This document shows, piece by piece, positions 9,593-20,800 of a stretch of 64,000 nt of DNA. The DNA comes from CAWAHD01 sp963781785 (GTDB taxonomy: Bacteria; Planctomycetota; Planctomycetia; Isosphaerales; Isosphaeraceae). Each line of letters starts with the position of its first letter. Positions within the stretch are counted from its first letter, which is position 1. The DNA lies in the NCBI GenBank assembly GCA_963781785.1, contig CAWAHD010000005.1:434001-498000 (forward strand), given 5' to 3'. The translations under genes and the position numbers were made by a program. The notes beneath the pieces are model-generated. The model worked only from the letters and a program-made list of their open reading frames with translations, had not been told where the DNA came from and searched no databases.

Positions 9593-12500
9593 TTGCTCCT
9601 CGCCTCTGCGGCATTGCCGCGGCTGGGAGGAGACGTCGATTGCTCCGGTCAATTCTCCAAATTACGCAGCAAGCATTTTGGTTGGGAGGACAGCTGGCAT
9701 AGATGCCGGTGATTGGATACGACGGGTCGGGGTTGCCGTTAACGTCCGTCTGGCCGGGGCCGTAGTCCTGACTCGTTCCGAAGCCGGAAACCTGAAGCAC
9801 GCCCGGCTTGCCCGTTACCGGCGCGACGGTCACGAAATCGTTGCTGCCGCCGGCGCCCGACTGGCGGTCGCCGCTGAAGGGGCCGGTGTTCAAGATCAGC
9901 GTGCCGACCGCGATGCCGGCGTCCTGGCCCGTATCCGTACTGTAATGGGCCAGCTCCTGGGTCGCACAATCATTGCTGAAGCTGAACAGCGTGACCGCTG
10001 GAACGATGGGGACTTGAATCGTGTACGACAGGAAGCTGATGCCGACGGTGAACTCGAAATTCAATTGGAAAAAGACGTTGCCCGATTCCTCGAACGCACA
10101 ATCGGACAAGATCTGTTGCAGGTACACTTTGCCATCGTCGTTCAAGTCGGCGAAGCCGAAGCTCAGATTGGACCCGACCACCAGATCGACCCCGACACTC
10201 ACGAAGTAGACCCCGACCTCCGCGCCGCCGCCCACGTCGAGCGTCACGGTCAAGAGCGGCTTCGTGGTCCCGAAAAATAGCCCGTCGAGGAGATCGCCTT
10301 TCTTGATGCCGCTCGTGTCGAGGCCGACCGTGGCGTTGAATGCCAGCGCGACGTCGCCGTTCAAGGTCACGGTCACGTCAAATGGGCCGACGGGTATCGT
10401 GCCGAGCGGAACGGCGATCGGTACGTCGACTGACAGCGTGGGCATGGTCCAAGTGACCAGGGTGACGGTCTGGCCGAGCAGGAAGCTGACGATCAGGCTG
10501 GGGTTGTCGAGGATGGGAAAATCGAGGCCGGTGTTCTGGGTCAGGGTCTGAAGCAGGCCCCCGGACGCTCCCATCTGGCCGCCTGTCATGTCGTTGGCAA
10601 TGGCATTCTGAACTTGTGGCTGTTCCTGGTCTGGCGTGACCGGCGAGCCGTCGGGGTTCGTCTGCGTGCCCAGCATGCCCGGAATTCCCGAGCTCACCGT
10701 GCTGCTGGACATCGTTTGCAAATTCGTGCTCTGGTTGAAAGTGTAATTACCGAAGTCGAGCATGGTGCCGTCGCCGACGAACGACTGCACTTCAGACGCC
10801 AAGCTCTCGATCGTCGAGAGGATCCCGATCGCCGTGTTGAACGAACTGAAATCGAAATCAGAGCCGGATACCAGAGTGGATGCCAGTTCGAGAAACTGGT
10901 CCCACTTGTATGGCCCCAGGCCGAGTGCCTCGGTGAGGTTCGAGACGACCGGCACGTCGCCGTTCAAGAAGTTAAGTATCGGCCCAATCGGACCAAGGAT
11001 GCCGTTGACGTCTTGCATGATCGGACCGAGGATCTGGCCAAACAGGCTCCCGAAATTCAGTGTGATGTTGTCGAAGGCGACGCTCGGCTCGCTCATTGCG
11101 CCCGGCGAGGAACCGGGCAGGATCGGGTAGTTGATCACCAGGTCAATGCTGAACGACGGCAGGCTCGGGTCCATGTTGATGTCGGCGACCAAGGCCAGGT
11201 CGAGATTGGCGGTGAGGCTCGACCCCGCAACGCCCATGTAGACGCCCGAAAAAAGGCTGGAGCCGAGCTGGGCCAAACTCAGCTCATCGCCCTTCATCGG
11301 AGTACTGCTGTTCGGGTCGGGTAGACTGATCCCCATCATGGCGCTCAGGCCCGTCCCGGGAGCCATATCCGCCGAGTTCTCGTAGTTGGTCGCGGTGATG
11401 TCGAGGAAGAAGAGCTGGGCGGTGAGCGAGGCACCCGGCGTGAGGCCCGCCGCGGCCGTGAAGTTGAACTCGTTGCCGTTGGAGTCGGGGTTGAGCAGGA
11501 ACGAGAATCCCGTGGTCTTGTTGAGCGCGAACCCGAGGCGCATGTCGTAGGTGAGACTGAGGCTCACGCCGCCGGTGCTCGTGAAGGAGAGTCCGAGACC
11601 GCCCAGGTGGGTGTCGATCGGGACCGTGAACTGATCGGTGCCCTTGAGCTCGAAGTACGCATCGATCTCGTCACCGGCCGTATTCAGTGTGACGTCGGGG
11701 TTCGGGTTATCCGTCGTCGTCGGAACGAGGAGGTTGCTCATGCTCGATTCGATCAGATTCTTGATCGCGTCGGCCGCGCCGCTGCTCAGGTCGGTGGATG
11801 CGAGACTGGAAACGAAGTTGTTGAGCGTCGTGAAGACGCTAGTGCCCGCGCTCAAGTTGAGGTTGCTGATCAAAGGCAACGCATCGAGTGACTTCACGAG
11901 TCCATTCTCGAGAGCCGTCAGGAATGCCTTGATCCCGGCGGCAAGCACCTCGGCCGAGAAGTCGGAGCCCGTCAGTATGCCGTCGAGGCCGGAGGGCAGT
12001 GTGACGGAGGGGTCCCCGGGATTCTGGAGGTTGAGGCTGACGGAGAGCGTGCCGGCGCTCGTGCCGAAAACCGTGATCGGCAGCATCGCGTTAAACACGC
12101 CGTCGATCCCGCTGAACTGGAAGTCGCTCGTCGAAAGAGCACTCACCGGGATCTGATTGCCCGTCGCGGGCGCAACCGTCGTGATGGAGACCGTGGCGGG
12201 CCCATCTCCCGCGCTGTTCATCAGTGTCACCGTCCCGGGACCGACAGACACGCTGACCGAGCCGATAGAGGCCGTGAGACTGAGGTTGGTTGCGTTAACC
12301 TCGGCGGTCAGGCCGAAGCTCGTCGTGTCGAGCAGGAACACGCCAGGGTTCGTGATGTCGAAGCCAAAGTCGATCTCCGCGTTCCCGCCGATCGTGACAT
12401 TGACCATGCCGCCGCTGGATACAGTGAGGGGCCCAAGACTGGCGCCCAGGCCCAGATTGCCGACGTTGACCATGTTCGAGTACGTGGGCTTCAGGTCCAG

Positions 12501-15479
12501 CATCACCTCTAGGTCCTGGTCCTGCGTGCCCATCGGGGAAGTGGCCGTCACGACATTGAGCGAAAGCGTGCTGGGCGCGGAAATCCCCAAGGCATTGGCG
12601 ATCGTGCTCGAGAGGCTCTGGAGCGAGGGCACCGCATTCTGGATCTGCGTGAGTGCGCTCGAGAACATCGTCAATGCCGACGCATCGACGCCGCTCGTTT
12701 CGAGCGTCTGGATCTCTTCGCTCAAGGAGGCAGCCGTGGCGACGAGCGCGCCGGCAAGGCCCGCGGCGGTCTGCATGCTCTGGCTAATGGCGTTTTGCAG
12801 ATCGTCGGTAATCGCGATGAGTTGATCCTTGGGTACGTCGGCCGGCAACGCGTCGAGGGCGGATATCAACGTGTTATAGAGACCCTGCGCCGTGCTTGTA
12901 AGCGCGCTCAACTGAGCCGGGCCCCCCAGTGCCGTGGCGGCATTGGTGAAGGCGACCGATGTGCCGAGGAGATCATTCAGGCTCTTGTCGATGAGCGGCA
13001 ACGGGGTGCTGAACACCCCCAGAGCCGAACCGCTCAAGAGACCGCTGATACCTTGCAGGGCCTGCTGAACGTCGTCGAGGCTGAGGTTGGAGAACCCGCC
13101 GAGGGCGGCAGTGAACCCGGCGCTGGGCGTGACGGTCACGGTCGTCAGGTCGTTCGGCGTGCCCAGAGACAAACCCAGACTGCCCGAGCCGCCGGTCACG
13201 CCGGGTCCGGGCATCACCGTGACGGGGAACTGGCCCACCAGGTTGGCGGTGACCGGCAGGGCGGTCGCCAGCGTCACGCTCGTGGCCGGGTTGGTGAATG
13301 AGTCGAGCGCATCGCTGGCGGAAAGCGCCAGACCGGTCATCGATGAGTAAGACAAACTCGCGTTCTGGACGGTCACGCCGAGCATGCCCACTGACGCCGA
13401 CCCGCTGATCATGTTCGCGGTCACCGCGGCAGACACGGTGAGCTGTGCCCCCGAGTCGAGATAAACGTTGGACCCGAAATCGGGTTGCACTGCCTTCGAC
13501 GGCAACATCAGCTCGGTGGTCGCCGGATCACTCGCAGCCGCGCTGAGCTGCATCACCGCTCCGTTCACCTCGGTTAGGGTGATGGCGCCGCCCGTTTGCC
13601 CCGCAACGACGGCACCGCCCAGCCCGGCCGCGGCGAGGGCGTTGTTGAGGTCGGAGAGCAGGCCCGCGAGATTGCTGTTGGTCTGGGTCGCGGCGGCGGT
13701 GACCGTCACGTTAACCGGATTCTGGGTGCCGAGGGCGATCGTGAAGTGGGCATCGGCGGTGAGCTTGCCATTGGCGGGTGCCGGCCCGGTCCCGGTAAAG
13801 ACTGCTTGCAGGCCGCCCAGGTCGATCTCGAACGTGGACTTCAGACCGGCGGTTGCCGTGATCGCGGCACTCGTGGCACCGTCGAAGTACAGCGGTTCGA
13901 GGCCTGCGGAGAAATTGAGAGGGAGAGTCTGTGCGAATCCCGCATCGGTGAAGTCGAGCGCGAAGCTCAGCCGGTTCGTGGTGGGGTCGAACTGCGGGGT
14001 GACCGACATTCCCGTCAACTTCGTGAGCAGATTCGCCAGCGATTGAATCGTCGAGAACTGGAACACGGATTGACTGGTCTGTCCCGGAGCGAAGCCGAGC
14101 TGCGTGTCGGCCGTGTTGTCGTTCGGATTGGCGATCTGGATCTGGAACTGCGTGATGCTCGGGTTGGCGGCGACCAGTGCGATTTCGTCGCCGCTAGCGC
14201 TCGCGGCGATCTGACTGGACAAGCCGGCACCGGCCAACGCCGAGTTGATGTTCGCGACCAGGGCTTCCAGGGTCTGATTGGCTTGCGTGTTCGCCGCGGG
14301 GACCGTGACGAGCACCGGAGCGCCACCGTTGATCGCGATCGAGAAAGTGGCGTCGGAGGAGAGCTCTCCGTTCTCCGGCGCGAACGGCAAGCCGACGATC
14401 TCCTGGGCCGATAGATCGTTAGTAAGGTCCGTGGCCATCTGGCTGAAGCTCACCAACTGATTGACCTGCTCGCCCAGGAAGGGCAGCTCTGCATTGGTGC
14501 CCGGGATGTTCAGGACGGGCGAGACGTTCTGCAGGGCTGTGCCGAGCTGGGTCAAGATCTCCGTGAATTCGGTGCTGGTCAGCCGATCGAATTCGAGAAC
14601 CGAACTGGCATCGCTGTTGAACGTGATGGCCGGGGCGGTGCCGTCGAACACGTTGTCAGAGCTGATCGTGACCGTGGGGCTGCCCGCGGCCGTCCACGTG
14701 CCAAGCGTGGCCTGTATGGGCAGCATTGCCGAGAGCGACTGGCTCGTTGCATCCAGGGTCACGAGATCGCTCACGCTGTCGTTCTCAAGCGCGCTCGCGG
14801 TCACATCGTTGGTGGCGACCTGGCTCGGATCGCTGATTGTCGCGCTAGCGCCGCATCAAGATCAATCGTGGCGTTTTGCACCTGGATGCCGAGGAAGCCG
14901 AGCCGCGCGGCGAAGCTCGGGTTCTTCATCTGGGCCGACGCGCTGGCCGTCAGGCTGCTGACGTTGAAAAAGAAGCCGTTGGACGCCGAAACGTTGATGC
15001 CGAATGTGAAGTCAAGGTTGAGCTTGGTGGTCAGCGTGACCGTGGGCGACGCTTCGATTTGCAGGGCATACGGGGTCGCATTGGCCCCGAGGTCGAAGCC
15101 GGCGCTCGAAATCTGGGTGGCTTGGAAGTCGAGCGAGAACTCGATCACCTGCCCCTGGGGCGTGCTCTCAAGACCACCGATCACCTGCGAGGCGCCGAGG
15201 CTGAGATTCGGCCCATTCCCGGAATTGCCTAAGTTTTTCAAGGTCGTGACGATGGCGTTGCTCGTCACGGCGTTGCCCCCATCGCCCGCGAGCGGGTTGA
15301 CCAGGCCAACCTCGAGGAGGTTGCTGATATCAAGCGCCGAGCCGATCGACTGATCGACCAAGGGGAGATTCTGGCCCAGGAGCCCATACTGGTCGAGGCC
15401 GCTGGCCCAGGAAGCGAGGGATTGCAATCCGCTGACGAGCGCCGAGGTTTGCGTACCACTCATCGGTGTCGACGCGGGC

Positions 15480-17820
15480 GCCGCCAGCACGCTCAGGCTG
15501 GCATCCGCCGAGAGCGGACTGGCCGCGTAGTTGGTCTGGTCGCCGAGATATTGCGCCTTGACGGTATAGGTGCCGGCTGCTGGCTCGGTGATCGACTGCT
15601 GCGCGGTGCCCCCCGAGAGCGGCACGGCGCTACCGAAGTCAGAGCCGTTGACCAGGAACTGGACCGAGCCGTCTGTGGGGGCGCCGCTGGACGTCGAGAC
15701 GGTGGCGGTGAACATCTCCGACTGGCCGGCGGTGATCGAGGCCAAGCTCGGCGTGATGCTCGTCGTGGTGGGTGTCAGCGAGACGGTGTTGACGGTCAAG
15801 CTCGCGCCGCGGACACCGCGCTCGGCGCATAATTGCCGCCGTCGCCGGTATACTGAGCCGTGACGGTGTAGCTGCCCGCGGGCTCGGAGATGGCCAGTTG
15901 CGCCGAGCCGCTCGTGACCGGCACCGGGTTGCCCTGGTCGACGCCACCGACCAGGAACTGAACATCGCCGTCGGTGGGCGTCCCACTGGGCGAGGCGACC
16001 GTTGCGGTGAATGTTTGCGATTGGGCGGTGTTGATCGAGGCCGAAGTCGGTGAGAGACTCGTCGTCGTGGTTGCCTCCATGACGGTGAGTGTCCCGGAGG
16101 TCTCCGCGGACTGCGCGGTGGCCGCATAGGTGGTGTCGCCGCCGTACCGGGCACTCACGCTGTACGTACCCGCTCCCTCGGTGATCGCCAGTTCGGCCTC
16201 GCCGACGCTGGAAAGCGGCACCGGATCACCATAGTTCGCGCCGTTGACCAGGAACTGGAACGAGCCGTCCGTCGGCGTGCCGCTCGTCGAGGTGACGTTG
16301 GCAGTGAAGGTCACCGACTGGCCGAAATTGACCGACGCCGAGGCGGGGGTAACGACCGTCGCGGTCGCCGTCTTCGTGATCGCCTGGGTGACCGTAAGCG
16401 TCGAGGCCGACGAGACCGCGCTGGCTGAGTAATTGGTGCCGTCGCCGGCATACTGCGCGGTGACGGAGTAAGTGCCAATCGGCTCGGTGACGGGCAGCGT
16501 GGCCGTGCCGTCGGTGACCGTGACGGCGCTGCCGTAGTCGGAGCCGTTTACCAAAAACTGCACGGTACCGTCCGGGGGTCGACCGGCAGAGGAAGACGTG
16601 ACGACTGCCGTGAAAGTAGCCGACTCGCCGGACGGAACGGAAGTCGAGACCGGAGATACGCTCGTCGTGGTCGCCGCGGGCCCGACGGTCAGCGTGGCCG
16701 CGGTCTCGGCGCTGGCCAAGGTGGCAGCGAAGCCTTTGTCGCCGGTGTACTCGGCCGTGATGGTGAATGTGCCCATCGGCTCGGCAATTGGGAGCGCCGC
16801 AGTGCCTTCGGTCACCGACGCGGGCGTACCGAAGTCGGAGCCATCGACCAGGAATTGCACCGAGCCGTCAGCAGGGGTGCCGGCCGCCGAGGAGACCGTG
16901 GCGGTAAAGGTGGCCGATTGGCCGTAAGTCACAGAAGCGGAGCTCGGCGTCACGACCGTCGAAGTCGCGGCCTTAAGGACGGTCAGCGTGTCCCCGGGGC
17001 TGGTCACGCTGCCCAGGGTCGCGGTGATCGCGGTCGTCCCGCCGGTCAGGGCGGTGGCCAGGCCCGCCGCGCTGATCGTCGCAACGGCCGGTGTCGCCGA
17101 TGCCCATGTGACCTCGCTGGTGAGGTTGGCCGTCGACTTATCCGTGTAGGTACCGGTCGCCGTGAATTGTTGCGTGAGCCCCTTGGTGATGCTCGGGCTC
17201 GCCGGCGTGACGGCGATCGAGACGAGCGTTGCGGAAGTGACCGTCAGCGCAGCCGTGGTCTCGCCGGAGGTCAACGTGGCCGCAAAGTTGGCCGTGCCGG
17301 TGTACTCCGCCGCGATCGTGTAAATGCCCAAAGGCTCGGTGATCGGCAGCGTTGCCGTGGCGCCGGAGAGCGCCATGGGGCTGCCATAGGTCGAGCCATC
17401 GACCAGGAACTGGACGGTGCCGCTGGGTGGCGTGCCGTCGGTTGAGGAGACCGTCGCGGTAAACGTCTCCGACAGGCCTGCACTGATGGTGGCCGTGGGG
17501 GGGGTGACGACCGTCGCCGTCACCGCCTGAGTGACCGTCAGCGTGGCGCCGGTCTCGGCAGACGCAAGGGTGGCGCCGAAGTGGGTGTCACCGGTGTACT
17601 CGGCCGTGACCGTGTAACTGCCCGCCGGCTCGGCGATCGCCAGGGCAGCCGTGGCGCCGGAAAGCGCCACGGGGCTGGCGAAACTCACACCATCGACCAG
17701 GAACTGGACCGAGCCGCCCGGCGGCGTTCCTGCGGATGAGGAGACCGTCGCAGTGAACGTAACCGACTGGCCATACCCGACCGACGACGAGGCCGGGGTG
17801 ACCACCGTGGTGGTGGGCGT
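15480..17820 (-). repeat. Array of bacterial Ig-like (Big_3-type) domains in the giant protein
   Basis: Seven domains of about 95-100 residues share the pattern TATVVTPASASVNFGQSVTF ... GSVQFLVDGS ... YTVTAEYTGD. One different domain of Big_2 type (SIAVTPASPSITKGLTQQF ... GTTAITATLGS) lies third in the array. These are structural spacer domains of surface proteins. Confidence 0.85.
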
Positions 17821-17829
17821 CACCAGTGC

Positions 17830-20800
17830 AAAATCCCCGAAATTCAGCCCGGCAACCGACTGGCCGCTGGTCAGTGTCTCCGAGTATGAGCCCGACGCCG
17901 GTTCGGTCAGCTCATAGTCGGACTGGAGAACCTCTTCGAGGCTGTACGTACCGGGGTTCGCAACTGTAAACGAGTAATCACCGGTGGAAGCGGTAGTGGT
18001 TGTGGCGACAACCTTGTTCGAGCTGTTGAGAAGGTTGACGGTCCAGCCCGAGAGGCCGGGGTCTCCCGCGGTCAGCACCCCGCTGTCACTCAGGTCGCTG
18101 TACACTTCGCCGCCGAGCGTCACCGCCTGAAAATTGCCGAAATTCAGCCCCGTGATCGACTGGCCGCTCTCCAATGTCTCGGTGTAATTGCCCGATGCCG
18201 GGGCCGTGACGGTATATCCGGACTGGAGCACCTCCTGGACAGTGTACGTGCCGGTGCTCGTGATGGTGAACGAGTAGTCCCCGTGCGAGTCGGTGGTCGT
18301 GGTCGCCACGACCTGGCTCGCGCTATTCAACAAATTCACGGTCCAGCCGGCGAGGCCGGGCTCTCCTGAATCCAGCACGCCGTTACCGTTGAGATCGTTG
18401 TACACCTCACCACTGACCGCTTCCACGAGCAGATCGCCGAAGTTCAGATTGGCGACGTTCTGCCCGCTCGAAGTGGTCACACTGTAACTCGCCGGCGAGC
18501 TGGTCTGGATAAAGCCCGTCTGGAGCACCTCCTCGACCGTGTAGGTTCCCGGCCCCACACTGGCGAAGGAGTAGTCGCCGCTCGTATTGCTGGTGGTAGA
18601 TGCGACGATCTGGCTTGCGCTATTGAGCAGATTGACGGTCCAGCCAGAGAGACCCTGCTCGCCGTCGTCGAGGCTGCCGTCGTCGTTGGCGTCATCATAA
18701 ACCTCGCCACTCACGGTGACGGTTTGAAAGTCTCCGAAATTGATGCCGGTCACGTGACCGGCTTCGGTCGTCGTCAGGCTGTATGCGGTCGGCGATGTCG
18801 TCTCGACGTAGCCGCTCTCCAGAACTTCCTCGACTGTGTAAGACCCGACTCCGACCGCGCTGAAGCTAAAAAGACCGTTAGAGCCCGTGGTGGTGCTGGC
18901 GACCAGACCGACACCGTTTCGATAGAGATCGACCGTCCAGTTGGCGAGTCCCGGCTCGCCCGAGTCCAGCACCCCGTTTCCGTTCAAGTCGTTGTAAACC
19001 TCGCCGCTGACCGTGCCCGGGTGCACCTCGCCGAAGTCGTAGCTCGAGGCATTCAGACCGCTGGTTGTCGTGGCGGCGTAGGAGGCGGCGCCCGATGAGA
19101 TAAAACCCGTTTGCGAGACCGCCTCGAGCGTGAAGGAACCAGGCCCAACGCCGGAGAACGAGTAGGTGCCACTGGAATTCGTGGTGGCGCTCGCAACAAT
19201 GTCGTTGGAGGCATTGAGCAGGTTGACCGTCCAGCCGGCGAGGCCCGGCTCGCCATCGTCCGGCGTGCCGTCCCCGTTGACGTCGTCGTACACTTCACCG
19301 CCCAGGGTCACAGTCTGGAACTCGCCGAAGTTCAAGCTGGCCACGTTCTGGCCGCTCGCGGCCGTCTCGTCAAATGCGACCGGCGTGCTCGACTGCACAA
19401 AGCCAGCCTGCACGACGATCTGAATCGAATAGCTCCCGGGGTCCACACCGCTGAAGGCATAGTCGCCGCTCGAGTCGGTCGTGGCGGAGGCGATGACCGC
19501 GCTCGAGCTGTTCAAGAGATCGACGGTCCAGCCGGCGAGGCCCGGCTCGCCTCCGTTCAAGACGCCGTTGCCGTTGATGTCGTTGTACACTTCGCCGCCG
19601 AACGTGACGGTCTGGAAGTCGCCGAAGTTGAGATTGGCGGCGCTCTGGCCGCTCGTCAAAGTCTCGGTGTACGAGCCCGACTTCGGGTCTGTCAAAACAT
19701 AGCCCGACTGCACGACTTCCTCGACCGTGTACGTGCCGGGGTTATTGATCGTGAACGTGTAATCGCCTTGTGAATTGGTGGTTGTGGTTGCCACGATCTG
19801 GCTGGAAGTGTTCAAGAGATCGACGGTCCAGCCGGCGAGGCCTGAGTCGCCATTCTGCAGCGTGCCGTCTCCGGTTACATCGTCGAACACCTCGCCGCTC
19901 ATGGTCGAGATCTGGAACTCGCCAAAGTTGTTCCCCGTCGACACCAGGCCGCTGGCCACCGTGACAGAGATCGACGTCGGCGTCGTTGGTGTATAGCCGG
20001 CCTGCTGGACCTCCTGGATCGTGTACGAGCCCGGACTGACGCCGGTGAATGAGTAATCGCCGCTCGAGTTGGTGGTCGTGGATGCGACGACCGTGCTCGC
20101 GCTATTGAGCAGGTCGACGGTCCAACCGGCGATACCCGGGTCGCCGTTCTCGAATGTCCCACTGCCGCTCAAGTCGTTGAAAACCTCGCCGCTGAATGTA
20201 GCGAGCTGGTAGATGCCGAAAACCAGACCGCTGTCGTTCTGTGCGCTTGACGTTGTCTCGCTATACGTCGCGGGCTTGCTCGTCTGAATGAAGCCGCTCT
20301 CGAGCACCTCCTTCACGGTATAAGTACCCGGGCCGACGCTCGAGAACGAGTAATCGCCGGTTGAGGCCGTGGTGGTCGTCGCGACGACCGTGCTCGCGCT
20401 ATTAAGCAAATCGACGGTCCAGCCGGCGATTCCCGGCTCGCCCGAGTCGAGTGCTCCGTTGTCGTTGAGGTCGTTATAGACCTCGCCGGAAAACGTGACC
20501 GTCTGGAAGTCCCCGAAGTTGAGGTTGTTGATCGTCTGGCCTGCCGCGATTGTGAGAGCGATGGTCCCTGGCGCCGCCGGCGCGGTCTGGACGTAACCCG
20601 ATTGCACCACCTCCTCGAGCGTGTACGACCCGGGCGCGATGCCGGTGAACGTGTAGTCGCCGCTGGAAGAGGTCGTGGTCGTGTCGACCACGCTGCTTGA
20701 GCTGTTCAAGAGCTCGACGGTCCAGCCGGCGAGCCCCGGCTCGCCGCCATCGAGGGCGCCGTTGCCATTGAGGTCGTTATAGACTTCGCCGTTGATCGTT
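17830..20800 (-). repeat. Ten SdrD B-like repeats in the giant protein
   Basis: Ten consecutive units of about 100 residues (about 300 bp) with the pattern GEVYNDLNGNGALDGGEPGL, AGWTVDLLNSAS, SSGDYSFTGVGPGSYTVEEV and LNFGDFQTVT. The acidic NDLNGNG motif fits calcium binding, as in SdrD B and prealbumin-like domains. One unit (about 18900) departs from the others with WTVDLYRNGVGLV. Confidence 0.88.

Larger units (their letters stand above)
5220..9692 (-). mobile_element. 4.47-kb two-transposase insertion element, copy 1
   Basis: A 4,473-bp block nearly identical to 38718-43191; identity stops abruptly at both ends, which defines the boundaries. The ends form an imperfect inverted repeat: TGTGCCCCCACC on the left and, read inwards, TGTCCTCCCAACC on the right, so the element has TGT...ACA termini. 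It carries four genes on the minus strand in the order DDE transposase, HTH/coiled-coil protein, HTH/coiled-coil protein, DDE transposase, each overlapping the next. Flanking pentamers are GATGG and GCTGG (four of five match), a possible 5-bp target duplication. It sits between the body and the dockerin tail of the giant gene. The transposases resemble IS3/IS481-type integrases, but I know of no named element with this gene set. Confidence 0.88.
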
